Of a stretch of DNA of 64,000 bases, positions 21,885 through 36,200 are shown one piece after another; within the stretch, counting starts at the first letter, position 1; the number at the start of each line of letters is the position of its first letter. The notes under the pieces were generated by a model. The model was not told the DNA's origin. It was given only the letters and a program-made list of their open reading frames with translations, and searched no databases. This stretch comes from Adiantum capillus-veneris. Taxonomy: Eukaryota > Streptophyta > Polypodiopsida > Polypodiales > Pteridaceae. A program made the position numbers and the translations under genes. The stretch spans positions 144,206,734 to 144,270,733 of the forward strand of contig CM043958.1 in assembly GCA_014529385.2 (NCBI GenBank), in the 5' to 3' direction.

Positions 21885-21949
21885 GCACGCGTGTGCGTGT
21901 GCGTGTGTGTGTGTGTGTGTGCGTGCGTGCGTGTGTGTGTGTGTGTGCG

Positions 21950-22026
<77 letters not shown>
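21885..22026. repeat. (GT)n then (GA)n microsatellite
   Basis: About 95 bp of GT/GC alternation is followed by about 40 bp of GA. It is the first of the long dinucleotide tracts of the 21.9-31.5 kb island. Confidence 0.95.
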
Positions 22027-22027
<1 letters not shown>

Positions 22028-22522
22028 TGTGTGCTTCATTCAATATTACAAAAGAGTTTACATGTATTGTGTGACTTTGGAAAACATTAGATGATGAGAG
22101 GTTGTAGCACCCAAGGTGAGCATGGGCAACATCGTTTCTCCTTAAACTTAGTCACACTCGCAAGGGAACAAGCGGGGGACACTGCTCGAGAGGAGTTCTC
22201 GATTGAAGTAGGAATCTACCTTCGACTTTTCATTGGCAAGGGGAATCAGGCAAATATGTTGCATGCTTTTCTTCCTAAATACTAGCTTAATACCTTCATT
22301 TTTGAATGGCATGTGCAAAGCTTGCAGAGATATGAGAAGCTAGGGATTCCAGTATTTATGGCAAATTCAAGTCCTCCTTCCCCTTGGTATCCTTAGGTGC
22401 AACCTCGCTCTAAAAGATCTATATTTCAAGTAGCTCTTGTAGCGTAATTTTACAAGAAATCTTTCTATGTTTAATGTTAAAGAAATTTCCTCTTGAAAGG
22501 GCTCAACAAGGTATGCTCTAGG

Positions 22523-22657
<135 letters not shown>

Positions 22658-22679
22658 TCTTTGGATGAATCTATGGCAT

Positions 22680-22815
22680 TAAAACTTATGTTCTTCTTCT
22701 CCTCTTTGTGAGTATCGAGAGAGGTCTTGAGTTCAACTCTCCTTTCCGGATAGTTCTTTAAGGTTTCTTGGGAGTTTCCTATGAAGTTAAAATCTTCTTC
22801 TTCTTCTCTCTCTAA
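22680..22815 (-). repeat. GA-repeat-associated family, inverted copy
   Basis: The reverse complement (GGAAACT, CCAAGAAACCT, AAAGAACTA, GAGAGTTGAA) aligns with 29700-29800 on the plus strand (GGAAACTACC, CAAGAGACCTCAAAGATCTA, GAGAGTTAAA). Related words recur at 30600-30650 and 45260-45310. It is a dispersed family next to GA tracts, of unknown nature. Confidence 0.5.
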
Positions 22816-22881
22816 GTGGCATTAAAAAACTGCCCAAAAAGATACGTGCCAACGAGCCTGTTATAAGGCATTTTTGAAATG

Positions 22882-23018
<137 letters not shown>

Positions 23019-23340
23019 AAAAATTCCCTCCAGTTTTTGGGAAAATCAAATTTTCAAACATACTAAATTTCCTTTCTTGAATTTTCAAGAGGAAATTTTA
23101 GAAACGTAGGTTTATTTTTTGGGTTTTTACACTAATTTTCTCTATTTTAGGACGGAATTTATCCTTTTCCCCTTGCCTTCAACCAACATTTTTGAAATTG
23201 AAAATGACACGATATGAAGCTGAGAGACATTTTTCTCGAACACTGATTCCTTCTATCTCTCTCTCACTACGGATCCTCATACTTAAAATACGGTGGTCTA
23301 GGTTTGGGGCTTCTCAAAGTTGATTTCCGCATCGTTCACG
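23019..23340. repeat. second copy of repeat G (uninterrupted by E1)
   Basis: It matches both flanks of E1 joined together: 9150-9260 then 45091-45170 (shared words GAGGAAATTTTA, CGGAAT, TCCTTTTCC, TTTTTGAAATTGAAAA, CACGATAT, AAGCTGAGA, CGAACACTG). It shows the pre-insertion structure at the E1 target. Confidence 0.65.
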
Positions 23341-23350
23341 CTCTCTATTC

Positions 23351-23880
23351 TCAAGATTCTATCTCTGCTCTCAAGATTCTATCAAGCCTCAGCTTCATAA
23401 AAGTTATCCACAACTCATATGTAGAAACGAGCTCCATTGTAGGCCGTTTCAATCGCTTAATGATATGAAAATTTTCCAGAAACTCGGGCTCAATCACAAG
23501 CCACAAGTCCTGTTCCTTATTACATTGCTCTCCAAGGAGCCGGAATCTCTCTTTCATGAGCTCTTGAAAGCGCTCCTCCTCATCTCTTTGCATAGGACGC
23601 ACCTACTGTGACGAGAAAGCACATTCAATCCATCGCGGTTCGATCACGAGGTGCAGAATATGGAAGGAGATTGCCCTCCACCCTTCGCACATGTCTTTGG
23701 TGTTGGCCCTCAATCATGCTGTGCCCGCGTAATGTGTTTGCCTGCATGTTCTGTGAGCCATTTCAAATGGGCTTCGTTGAATCCACACAAGAAGGTGTCC
23801 ATCTTCAAGTTCCCAACCCTCATGCAAGGATACCCAGCCACCATCATTCAAAAGAAGCTGCGCGTACTCCTCTCATAGCT
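23351..23880 (-). pseudogene. unidentified coding-like stretch
   Basis: The minus frame at 23602-23351 reads MQRDEEERFQELMKERFRLL, then NFHIIKRLKRPTMELVSTYE. Upstream, about 23870-23740, another frame reads MRVGNLKMDTFLCGFNEAHL. Composition is protein-like and unlike the surrounding repeats, but the frames are interrupted and no family is recognised. It could be a captured gene fragment or part of an unknown element. Confidence 0.3.
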
Positions 23881-23894
23881 CCGACTCCCCAGTA

Positions 23895-24110
<216 letters not shown>

Positions 24111-24161
24111 GGATGCAGAAATCTACAAATGGAAGGGCTTGACCTGGGGCCTATCGATCTT

Positions 24162-24162
<1 letters not shown>

Positions 24163-24212
<50 letters not shown>

Positions 24213-24283
24213 GCAACGTCAAAAACTGCTCAAAGCAGTGCGCGCCGGCGCGCGCTGTTTTGGGCAGTTTCTGACGTCGCTTT

Positions 24284-24357
<74 letters not shown>
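24163..24357. repeat. fold-back (long hairpin) with CT/GA arms
   Basis: The left arm is a CT tract then CAAAGC, ACGTCA, AAACTGC, CAAAG. The right arm is its reverse complement (CTTTTGGGCAG-like, TGACGT, GCTTT) then a GA tract. The centre is a perfect 14-bp palindrome GCGCGCCGGCGCGC at 24240-24253. Arms are at least 84 bp with few mismatches. Confidence 0.8.
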
Positions 24358-24360
<3 letters not shown>

Positions 24361-24908
24361 TGTTAGGAAATAAGACGTAGCTAAATAGATTTTTGAGTAG
24401 AGTACTTAATGGAGAGAGTACACACGATATACATGGTTCACCGAATGTGGGCTACATCCACGGGAAAGCAGCCACTCAATGGCTTTAGCACTTCAAAACA
24501 AGAAGTAGTTTACAAAGGGATTATACCCTTAATGGAGCTCCGGCCTTGCTTCACTCTCACCACCTCACACTCACCTTGTTGCATCAACTTCACACTATAT
24601 AATGTGTGTAGAAATGGCCTCCTTTTATAGGCCAAAAGGGCTGCCCTCTTTTATGAGAGGCAGCCATGTGTAGCTCCCTTGTGCGAATAAGTCCAAATCG
24701 GACCCTCCAATCCGCCCATGTGTGGCCGCCCTTGAGAAGACAAGTCCGCTTTTGAATTCGGCCACCGGCCACTTGCCATTGACTTTCGACCACCGGCCAC
24801 TGGCCATTGACTACCGGCCCACCGGCCACCGGCCAACCGATCGGTTGTTTTCCGACCACTTTTCGGCCGCCGTCCGGCCAAAAGGAATATTCCGGCGAAA
24901 AAAAAACT
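24361..24908 (-). repeat. copia-1 3' LTR
   Basis: The plus strand starts TGTTAGGAAATAAGACG and ends around an A-run after CCGGCG. It lacks about 65 bp (including a GA tract) present in the other LTR. Confidence 0.8.
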
Positions 24909-24926
24909 ACTTTCCATTCTGGCTTC

Positions 24927-27900
24927 TTATCCTTGAATGCCGATTGAAGATGAGCAAAAGCTCAACTTCTCCTTGTTGACCACCTTTGTAAACATGTCTG
25001 CAGGATTTTCACTTGTATGCACCTTTCCTAGCTTTAGCTGTCCCTCTTCCAAAAGAGTGCGTATGAAGTGATATCTCACCTCAATGTGCTTTGTCCTTGA
25101 ATGAAAGGCTGAGTTCTTCGCAAGATGGATAGCGCTTTGGTTATCACTGTACAAGACACAATTGTCTTGTTTGAATCCAAGCTCTTCTAAGAATCTGTGA
25201 AGCCACAGAATTTCTTTGCTTGCCTCCATCATTGCTACATACTCTGCTTCCGTGGTAGAAAGTGAAACCACTTTCTGCAGCTTTGAAGCCCAGCTTACTG
25301 CTGTGCCTCCAACCGTGAACACATAGCCAATAGTGCTCCTTCGAGTATCTTTGTCACCTGCCATATCTGCATCAGCATACCCTTCTAGAAAAATATCAGT
25401 TCCCCCAAAATACAAAGCAGTTTTTGTTGTCCCTTTTAGATACCTAAGTATCCACTTCACAGCTTGCCAATGCTCTTTACCTGGGTTGTCCATGAACCTA
25501 CTCACAACTCTCACTGCATGTGCAATGTCTAGCCTTGTCCAGACCATAGCATACATTAGAGAACCTACCGCTGCAGCATATGGAACTTTAGACATATAGG
25601 CTATCTCCTCTTGTGTCTTTGGACACATATCCTTCGTTAGTTTAAAATGACCATCTAAAGGTGTAGAAACTGGTTTTGCATTTTGCATTGCAAACCTTTC
25701 TAGTACCTTCTTGATGTAATCTTCTTGAGATAGCTTTATTGTCTTCTTCGTCATGTCCCTTGATATTTTCATACCAAGTATCCTCTTTGCAGCACCTAAA
25801 TCTTTCATTGAAAAAGATTTAGACAGCTCCTCTTTTAGGTCTTTGATGTCCTGCATGTTAGCACTTGCAATCAACATGTCATCAACATACAACATTAGGA
25901 TGATAAATTTCCCATCTCCCAAATTCTTCGTGTAGACGCAGTGATCCGAGTTGCATCGTGTGAATCCATGATCCAACATCCATCGATCAAACTTCAAGTA
26001 CCATTGTCTTGATGCTTGCTTTAAACCATACAAGCTCTTCTTTAATCTGCAAACCATTTTCTCCTTACCTTTTACTTCATACCCCTTTGGTTGAAGCATG
26101 TAGATTTCCTCCTCTAAGTCACCGTGAGGGAATGCCGTATTTACATCCATTTGCTCGAGATTTAGATCATGAGCAGCCACAAGGCTTAAGACAAGCCTAA
26201 TTGAGTTCATTTTTACAACAGGAGAAAATATTTCATTGAAGTCAATACCTTTCTTTTGAGAAAACCCTTTTACCACAAGCCTAGACTTGTACCTTTTCTT
26301 CCCACCTTCTTCTTCCTTCACCTTGTACACCCATTTGTTTTGAAGTGCCCGCTTAACTTTAGGCAACTCAACCAACTCCCATGTTTGGTTGCGATGTAGT
26401 GAGTCCATCTCCACTTGCATGCTCTTCGTCCATTCTTCTTTGGATTCATGTTGCATAGCTTCTTCGTATGATTCCGGCTCTCCAGAATCTGAGATCAAGA
26501 GATGGTTGAAGGAAGGAACAAACCTTTCTGGAGGTCTACTTGCTCTTGTAGATCTTCGGGGAATAGGTTGAGGCTCCTCATTTGGTTGACGTTGTTGCAC
26601 ATTGTCGCCGTTTGCAGTCCTTGAGTCTTCACCGTCCTCAAGCTCCATATACTCATCATCTGTTTCTTTTGTTTGTTTTCTTTCCAAGTAATCTTTGTAC
26701 ATATTTTGTTCGTTAAAAATTACATCCCTACTCCTTAAGATTTTACCATCTTCAGGATTCCATAGGCGATACCCAAAGTCACCTTCTCCATAGCCAATGA
26801 AGAAACACTTTTTGGACTTTGCATCTAGCTTTGATCTTAGGCTTCTATCTATGTGCATGAAAGCCTCACACCCAAACACTTTGAGAAATGCATAATTCAC
26901 CGGTTTACCTGTCCATGCCTCTTCTGGAACTCCCCCATCCAATGCCGTTGAGGGTGACCGATTGATTAAGTACACAGACGTACTTACAGCTTCCGCCCAA
27001 AGCTCAAGCGGTAGGCCTGCATGTAGCCGCATACTTCGTGCTCGCTCCATGATTGTCCTATTCATCCTTTCCGAAATACCATTTTGTTGAGGTGTCCTTG
27101 GGGTTGTCCTTTGCCTCCGAATGCCATTGCTAGCACAAAAGCTTTCAAAAGCTTGGCTGCAATATTCACCTCCATTGTCGGATCTGAGGCATTTAACCTT
27201 GGTACCTGTTTCATTCTCCACAAAGGCTTTCCACCTTTGAAATATGAAAAATACATCGGATTTATTCTTCATGACATAAACCCATGTTTTTCTAGTCGCA
27301 TCGTCTATGAATGTTACATAGTACAATGAGCCACCAAGTGATGGTGTACTTGCTGGACCCCAAACATCAGAATGAACCAACTCAAGTTTTTTAATTTTTC
27401 TTTCATTTCTTGATTTTTGAAATTTTACCCTCTTTTGTTTACCATAAACACAGTCTTCACAGAACTCTAAGTCCACTTCTTTCAAACCTGGTAGAAGCTT
27501 CTTTGTTTGAAGGATTTGCATTCCTTTGGCACTCATATGCCCAAGCCGGTAGTGCCACACCGCACTGTCAACTTCTGTAGTTGCTGCACAAGCTGAAGGT
27601 TGTGTGCTCATAGTACACAAGTAAAGTGTACCGACCTTTTCTCCCTTGGCAACCACCAAAGATCCCTTTGAGATCTTCCACCGTTTGTTTCCGAATGAAA
27701 TGTTGTGACCTTCATCGTCCAATTGTCCTGTACAGATCAAATTTTTCCGAAGAGAAGGAACATGCCTAACATCTTTAAGCTTCCATTCATTTCCGTTAGC
27801 AGTTTTGACAGAAACTGTACCTTTGCCGACAATCTCACAAGCTTCATCATCTCCCAAGTATACATACCCAAAATTACCTTTGGTGTAATCTTGGAAATGT

Positions 27901-28808
27901 TGCTTGTGTGGTGTCGCATAGAATGAAGCCCTGGAATCTACTATCCAAGAATTAGACACATTGTCTAATGAGAGAATTAGAGCATCTTGCTCTACTTTAC
28001 CTGCCACATTGGCCTTCGATGTTGGCTTGTTGTCTTGAGACTCTGTCTCCTTCTTCTTCTTGGACAAGCAATCCTTCTTGACTTGGCCCTTCTTGCCGCA
28101 GTTCCAACATTCAAGAACTAACTTTGTGCGTGACTTGCTTCGTCTTGAGTGATCACGACCCTTTTGGTTTTTGAACCTCTCCTTAGGCCTTCCTCTTGTT
28201 TCCACTGACAATGCAGCACTTGATGATTCTCCGTTGCTTCTCCTTCGTTTTTCCTCTCTTAGGAGAACACCCACAACATCATCAAACTTAAGAGTATTTG
28301 TGCCAGAAATAGAATTACTTACAGCCATCACAAGGCTGTCCCAACTATCCAGTAGAGATGATAGTATAAGGAGAGCTCGCACTTCGTCATCGAAATTGAT
28401 TTTCACCGATCGAAGTTGACTTATGTTTGTGTTAATCTCATTTAGGTGTTCTGCAACTGAACCATTCTCTTCCATCTTTAGATTGAACAAGCGCTTCATA
28501 AGAAATACCTTATTGGATGCCGATGGTTTCTCGTAGAAGTCGTCAAGTGACTTCATCAAGTCGTCCGTGGTCTTCATCTTCGAAACATTGAAGGCCACCG
28601 TTGACGCCAAGCTTAACCGAATTGTTCCCAGTGCCTTTCGATCAAGGACAATCCATGCTTCATCTGCCATGGTTGCGGGCTTCTTCGCAAGATCGCCTAG
28701 TGGCAAATAGAGGTCCTTCTGGTAGAGATAGTCTTCAATCTGCATCTTCCAATGTTGGTAGTTTTTGCCGTTGAACTTCTCAATCTTGAGCTTCCCTTCC
28801 TCCGCCAT
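24927..28808 (-). CDS. copia-1 Gag-Pol polyprotein
   Basis: A complete 1293-codon frame from ATG at 28808, about 60 bp after the primer site. Order: Gag N-terminus (NGKNYQHWKMQIEDYL), zinc knuckle near residue 238 (CWNCGKKGQVKKDC), protease near 293 (IVDSRASFYATP), integrase from about 475 (HSDVWGPAS, LRSDNGGEY, PQQNGISERMN), RT from about 820 (MDVNTAFPHGDLEEEIYM, LMLYVDDMLIAS), RNase H to about 1290 (STTEAEYVAMMEA, DNQSAIHLAKN). Length is usual for Ty1/copia. The frame is open, but the zinc-knuckle His is Gln and the protease DSG is DSR, both predicted to inactivate; FLHG is FPHG in RT. It is therefore a recently dead or complemented copy. Confidence 0.92.
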   Translation of the reverse strand: MAEEGKLKIEKFNGKNYQHWKMQIEDYLYQKDLYLPLGDLAKKPATMADEAWIVLDRKALGTIRLSLASTVAFNVSKMKTTDDLMKSLDDFYEKPSASNKVFLMKRLFNLKMEENGSVAEHLNEINTNISQLRSVKINFDDEVRALLILSSLLDSWDSLVMAVSNSISGTNTLKFDDVVGVLLREEKRRRSNGESSSAALSVETRGRPKERFKNQKGRDHSRRSKSRTKLVLECWNCGKKGQVKKDCLSKKKKETESQDNKPTSKANVAGKVEQDALILSLDNVSNSWIVDSRASFYATPHKQHFQDYTKGNFGYVYLGDDEACEIVGKGTVSVKTANGNEWKLKDVRHVPSLRKNLICTGQLDDEGHNISFGNKRWKISKGSLVVAKGEKVGTLYLCTMSTQPSACAATTEVDSAVWHYRLGHMSAKGMQILQTKKLLPGLKEVDLEFCEDCVYGKQKRVKFQKSRNERKIKKLELVHSDVWGPASTPSLGGSLYYVTFIDDATRKTWVYVMKNKSDVFFIFQRWKAFVENETGTKVKCLRSDNGGEYCSQAFESFCASNGIRRQRTTPRTPQQNGISERMNRTIMERARSMRLHAGLPLELWAEAVSTSVYLINRSPSTALDGGVPEEAWTGKPVNYAFLKVFGCEAFMHIDRSLRSKLDAKSKKCFFIGYGEGDFGYRLWNPEDGKILRSRDVIFNEQNMYKDYLERKQTKETDDEYMELEDGEDSRTANGDNVQQRQPNEEPQPIPRRSTRASRPPERFVPSFNHLLISDSGEPESYEEAMQHESKEEWTKSMQVEMDSLHRNQTWELVELPKVKRALQNKWVYKVKEEEGGKKRYKSRLVVKGFSQKKGIDFNEIFSPVVKMNSIRLVLSLVAAHDLNLEQMDVNTAFPHGDLEEEIYMLQPKGYEVKGKEKMVCRLKKSLYGLKQASRQWYLKFDRWMLDHGFTRCNSDHCVYTKNLGDGKFIILMLYVDDMLIASANMQDIKDLKEELSKSFSMKDLGAAKRILGMKISRDMTKKTIKLSQEDYIKKVLERFAMQNAKPVSTPLDGHFKLTKDMCPKTQEEIAYMSKVPYAAAVGSLMYAMVWTRLDIAHAVRVVSRFMDNPGKEHWQAVKWILRYLKGTTKTALYFGGTDIFLEGYADADMAGDKDTRRSTIGYVFTVGGTAVSWASKLQKVVSLSTTEAEYVAMMEASKEILWLHRFLEELGFKQDNCVLYSDNQSAIHLAKNSAFHSRTKHIEVRYHFIRTLLEEGQLKLGKVHTSENPADMFTKVVNKEKLSFCSSSIGIQG

Positions 28809-28867
28809 AACTCCCACTCAATTCAAGGAATCCTTTCTTGGAGATAATTTAGCTACAAGCAAACCTT

Positions 28868-28879
28868 GCTCTGATACCA
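28868..28879 (-). promoter_or_regulatory. copia-1 primer-binding site
   Basis: On the minus strand TGGTATCAGAGC, two bases after the end of the 5' LTR, is complementary to the 3' end of initiator tRNA-Met, the usual primer of plant Ty1/copia elements. Confidence 0.93.
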
Positions 28880-28881
28880 GT

Positions 28882-28966
28882 TGTTAGGAAATAAGACGTA
28901 GCTAAATAGATTTTTGAGTAGATGACTTAATGGAGAGAGATAGATTTTACACACAAGAGATTATAG

Positions 28967-29005
<39 letters not shown>

Positions 29006-29456
29006 CACGATATACGTGGTTCACCGAATGTGGGCTATGTCCACGGGAAAGCAGCCACTCAATGGCTTTAGCACTTCAAAACAAGAAGTAGTTTACAAAA
29101 GGATTATACCCTTAATGGAGCTCCCGCCTTCCTTCACTCTCACCACCTCACACTCACCTTGTTGCATCAACTTCACACTATATAATGTGTGTAGAAAAGG
29201 CCTCCTTTTATAGGCCAAAAGGGTTGCCCTCTCTTATGAGAGGCAGCCATGTGTAGCCGCCCTTGTGCTAATAAGTCCAAATCGGACCCTCCAATCCGCC
29301 CATGTGTGGCCGCCCTTGAGAAGACAAGTCCGCTTTTGAATTCGTCCACCGGCCACTGGCCATTGACTTTCGACCACCGGGCACCGGCCAACCTATCGGT
29401 TGTTTTCCGACCACTTTTCGGCCGCCTTCCGGCCATAATATTCTGGCGAAAAAAAA
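28882..29456 (-). repeat. copia-1 5' LTR
   Basis: Starts TGTTAGGAAATAAG on the plus strand and includes a (GA)n tract at 28972-29001 that the partner LTR lacks. It ends around an A-run before GTCTCAGGGG. Confidence 0.8.
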
Positions 29457-31800
<2,344 letters not shown>

Positions 31801-31812
31801 ATATGGGTATCC

Positions 31813-32906
31813 TTAAAAGAAAATGCTACTTCCTCTCTTAGTGCCCATAATAGGTTTTGTGATAGAGTTTTCAAAGTTATTAACTAACTTTTTTGTAAGG
31901 AATCTTAAATTTTCGCTCGGTTTTTCCTTGACTCGGAATATGTGCTCGAAGAATGGTAAAACTCGATGTTGAGGATGGCACTCAAACCGCACCACATAGG
32001 AAAACATGGGACCATGCCATATAAATATTCGCTCGGATTTTGGTTCGCTTGGAAAATATCGCTCGGTGTATGGTAAGACTCCCATTCTAGAGGTTCTAAG
32101 GCATCTTCGAGAAAAGGTTCCGGAATGTAATCCTTGTCCTCAATAGCCCTTTCTAAGATGCATTCCTCTCTTTTTAAGCTTCCACAATGTGAAGCTCCGC
32201 ACATCCATAGCTCTTTTTTCTGCCCTAACTATGCTGGGAGTTTGGACCCTGCCAATGTAGTTGAATCAAACTCTTCTACTGGTGTCTGGTTCACATCCTT
32301 GTAACTATGGTCTTTTAGGTATATTTTGGTTGTAGTCTCCCCACTTCTGAGGTATATGTAGTCATAACCCCAATCCTGGACCATCTTTAATTGTCTCATG
32401 AATGGTCTTCCCAAGATGATCTCGTAATTGTTCTTTTTGTAGAAATCAACTATTGCAAATGTATGCTCATACTCGATTCCGCAAGAGGTGACAATTACTT
32501 TTTCGAAAAGTCCTAGAGGATTTTCCATGAACCCATCTGCTAGTTGCAATTTCATTCTGGTAGCTCTCAAAGCCGGTTTTCCCCATTTTTTCCAGATTTC
32601 TTTGGTGGCAATAGCGACTCCCGCTCCACTGTCAAGAATAGCTTTGGATACTACTCCCTGGAATTCTACTAGTAGTGTGGTATTTCCATCTTCTCCCTCA
32701 CAATATTCTCCAACCTTGTTTAAAGGTACTGGCCTAGTGTTTAGTTGAGGCTTTTCCAATTCTCTAATCCCTTCTTGAAGCTTCGAGGTAGGGTCTTTTA
32801 CTCCAAATTTTTATAAGCATTTGCCTACAGTTGTCCACATATTTGGTTGTAACCTCAGGTGTTCGGCTAACGTGATTGTGCATGCCACAGGTGTGGACAA
32901 TAACTC
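31813..32906 (-). pseudogene. E1 pol: pre-protease linker and retropepsin
   Basis: From 32906 the frame resumes after the copia-2 insertion (LSTPVACTITLAEHLRLQP), then a 176-codon block (32759-32229) holds a typical Ty3 retropepsin: TTLLVEFQGVVSKAILDSG with catalytic DSG, then FAIVDFYKKNNYEIILGRPF. It matures the polyprotein. The block ends at a stop; 32204-31813 continues in shifting frames with acidic sequence (LERAIEDKDYIPEPFLEDAL). The expected RT does not follow; the microsatellite island begins instead. Confidence 0.82.
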
Positions 32907-32911
32907 AATCA
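32907..32911. repeat. left target-site duplication of copia-2 (AATCA)
   Basis: AATCA ends at the left LTR and is repeated at 38154-38158 directly after the right LTR. Five bases is usual for Ty1/copia. Confidence 0.92.
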
Positions 32912-33233
32912 TGTAAAGAATGAGGATGCAAGAGAGCTACACAAGACAAGCACAAAGCACACAGAGATGGAAAGCTTCTTCTTCTTCTTCATAGAAAAGA
33001 GAGTTCAAAATGACTAAGTGCTAAAGCTGAAAAGTAGCACATATGTACATGCGGTCACTAAGTGTGAACTTGCTAGAAGCGTACTAGGCTGGCACTATAA
33101 GTGTAGTCTAGCTGTAGAATCACTGGCAGAGATCCTTCGTGTCGTTCACCTAACGCGCCAGTCAGTAAATGCCGTAAGCGGCCAAGACCCGTAGTGGATG
33201 CCAGCTCAAGGTGTAGAGCTCGACATCTCAACA
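32912..33233 (-). repeat. copia-2 3' LTR
   Basis: 322 bp, plus-strand ends TGTAAAGAATG and CATCTCAACA, paired with 37832-38153. Confidence 0.95.
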
Positions 33234-36200
33234 CTCCCCCTCGAGCTCTGCATGTCGTAGAGTCCAAGCATAGTCCAAAAACGTCGAAGCTTCTCAGCTC
33301 CGAGGGCCTTGGTAAAGATATCCGCTATCTGCTCCTCTGTGCTGACGTAGACCAAGTCGATGTCGCCCGCCAACACTCGCTCTCGAACGTAGTGGTAATG
33401 GACCTCTATGTGTTTGGTCCTGGCATGGAACACTGGGTTCCTAGCCAACTGCATGCTGATGAGGTTGTCACAATGGATGACAATCTGCTGGTCCACCTGC
33501 ACTCCCAAGTCCTCAAGTAATGTGCGTAGCCAAGCTACCTCGCACGCCGCAACTGTTGCACCTCTGTACTCGGCCTCTGTGCTCGATAAAGCAACCGTAG
33601 GCTGCTTTTTACTGCTCCAAGTAACAATAGCACTCCCAAAAGAGAACATGAAGCCACTCGTAGATCTCCTATCAACAATGCTACCTGCCCAATCTGCATT
33701 TGTATACCCATACAATCCTAATGGTGCATCTGCTGCATAGAACAATGCGTAGTCAAGAGTACCTTGCACATACCTAAGTGTGCGTCGTACTCCATCCAAA
33801 TGTGGCTTCCTCAGAAGCTGCATGAACTGACTCTCCAAGCCTACTGTGTAGCTCAAGTCTGGCCTCGTGATAGTCAAGTAGATTAGACTACCCACAATCT
33901 TCCTGTACATGTTGACATCCTCAACAACATCACCCTTCTCTGCACTCAGCTTTGCATTCACATCCAAGGGAATAGAAATTGGCTTACAATCAACCATACC
34001 ATACTTTGACAACATGTCCAAAGCATATTGTCTCTTTGATAGCCATACACCCTCTGGAGTCCTGATCACCTCAATGCCAAGAAAGTAGCGCAACTCGCCT
34101 AAATCTTTCATTTCAAACTCCTGTTTGAGAAGACCCTTCACATGGTCAATCTCCATAGCATTGTCACCAACAATAATAAGGTCATCTACATATATGGTAA
34201 TGACCACAATCCCCACATTACTCTCACGTACATAGAGTGAATGATCAGCATGAGCTCTCCTAAAACCAATACTGACAAGATACTTGGCAATCCTGTCATA
34301 CCATGCTCTAGAGCCCTGCTTCAAACCATACAAAGCTTTGAGAAGTCTGCATACATAATCTGGGTAACCTGGATCGACATAACCAGTTGGCTGATCCATA
34401 TACACTTCCTCTTGCAACTCACCATTCAAGAAGGCATTCTTTACATCCATTTGATCCATAATCCATCCTCTAGATGCAGCCACTGCTATGACAGCTCTCA
34501 CAGTCGTCATCTTTGCCACTGGAGCAAAGGTCTCCTCATAGTCTATGCCATATGTCTGTGCATAACCCTTTGCGACCAGCCTTGCCTTGTGACGCTCAAT
34601 GTTACCATCAGCCTTATGCTTGGTTTTATACACCCATTTACAGCCAATAGCTTTCTTGCCACTTGGCAATGGCACCAACTCCCATGTGTCGTTTGCTTCC
34701 AATGCAGCCATCTCTTCATTCATTGCATCATCCCAATGCACATTTCCAACTGCATCCTCAAAACATGTGGGCTCCACATCTTGTATCACCTTAGCCATGT
34801 AGGCTTGGTGATGCGCTAGATACCCATCATAAGTCAATTTCTGAACTGGATTTTTGACTCTGTTAGATCTGCGCGGTCCTGGGTCACTCCTTTGCCCTCT
34901 AGCATCTTCTTGTACTTTCCTTACACCAGGTGTCCTGACAGCCGGAATTCCAAATTCCTCATCAAGACTTTGTTCAGAACCATCTGAATCCATGTCTACA
35001 TGTGAAAAACCTGATGATGCCATAAAGGGAGGTTCATCAACCTTTTCCTTTTCTTTTCGTGATACATTCCCTGTACCTGCTGGTGGAGTAACCTGCGTAC
35101 GTAGTCTACCATTCCATGGCTTCTCAACAGATCCACGAAAAGAGGACTCTTGTGGTCCACTCAAAACCTGTGACTGTGGCCTCACATTTTGTACAACCAC
35201 ATCATCTTTTACATCAGCCCCAATAGTGCCATGTGCATTACTGTACCAGCTGCTCATCTCATCAAAGACTACATCTCTGCTCACTCGTAATTCTCGTGTA
35301 GTAGGATTGTAGCACCTGTACCCCTTTTGTTCAAGGGAATATCCCACAAGAATACATTTCTCTGCTTTAGGATCCAATTTCCTACGCAACTCATCTGGTA
35401 CATGCACATAAGCTATGCATCCAAACACTTTCAAGTGTGCCAAATCAGGCTTTGTACCTGTAAACTTTTCCTCAGGCGTTACATCATGCACCGCAGCTAT
35501 AGGTGTCCTGTTCATAATGTACACAGCTATATTTACAGCTTCAGCCCAAAAATGATGAGGCATGTGCTTCTCATTCATCAATGCACGTGCAACCTCTACA
35601 ATGTGCCTGTTTTTCCTTTCTGCGACCCCATTCTGTTATGGAGTATATCTGCATGTAAACTGCCTGCGTATACCATGCATTCGCAGAAAATATGAAATAT
35701 CATTGGAGAAGTACTCTCCCCCTCCATCTGACCTCAATGTCTTTATTTGCATATCTGTCTCCTTCTCAATCATGACTTTGAAGTCTTGAAAGTGACCAAA
35801 CACTTCACTTTTGTTACGCATGAAGTAGACCCATACTTTCCTTGTATGGTCATCAATGAAAGAGACATAATACCTGCACCCATGTATACTTGCAATATCG
35901 GTTGGACCCCAAACATCTGTGTGCACCACCTCAAGTGGCTTTTTACATACATTGCGCTCATGTGGAAATGAGCCCTTTGACTGTTTTCCAAACTGGCATG
36001 CTGCACACACTTTATGCATACCATCCACCTTGAATTTGGGCAAACCTTTTACAATCTGTTTTGACTGCATGCTGCGCAATCTCTACTCATTGACATGGCC
36101 AATGCGTTTGTGCCAAATGTCAACATCAGCCACAACACCTGTGCCTTGTGAAAATAATGCAGCTTTTACCTCAGGCATGTCTACATTCAGTGTAAACATT

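Larger units (their letters stand above)
24361..29456 (-). mobile_element. copia-1, Ty1/copia LTR retrotransposon
   Basis: Two LTRs (24361-about 24908 and 28882-about 29456), an initiator-Met primer site next to the right LTR, and one open polyprotein frame between them in the Ty1/copia order Gag-protease-integrase-RT-RNase H. It is inserted at the end of a GA tract; no clean target duplication was seen, perhaps because the outer LTR ends (a run of A) are eroded. It lies in the microsatellite island within E1. Confidence 0.88.

Noticed and set aside
27062-27329. Small open frames inside the copia-1 polyprotein on either strand
   Set aside because: They are shadows of the 1,293-codon frame and have no independent support.
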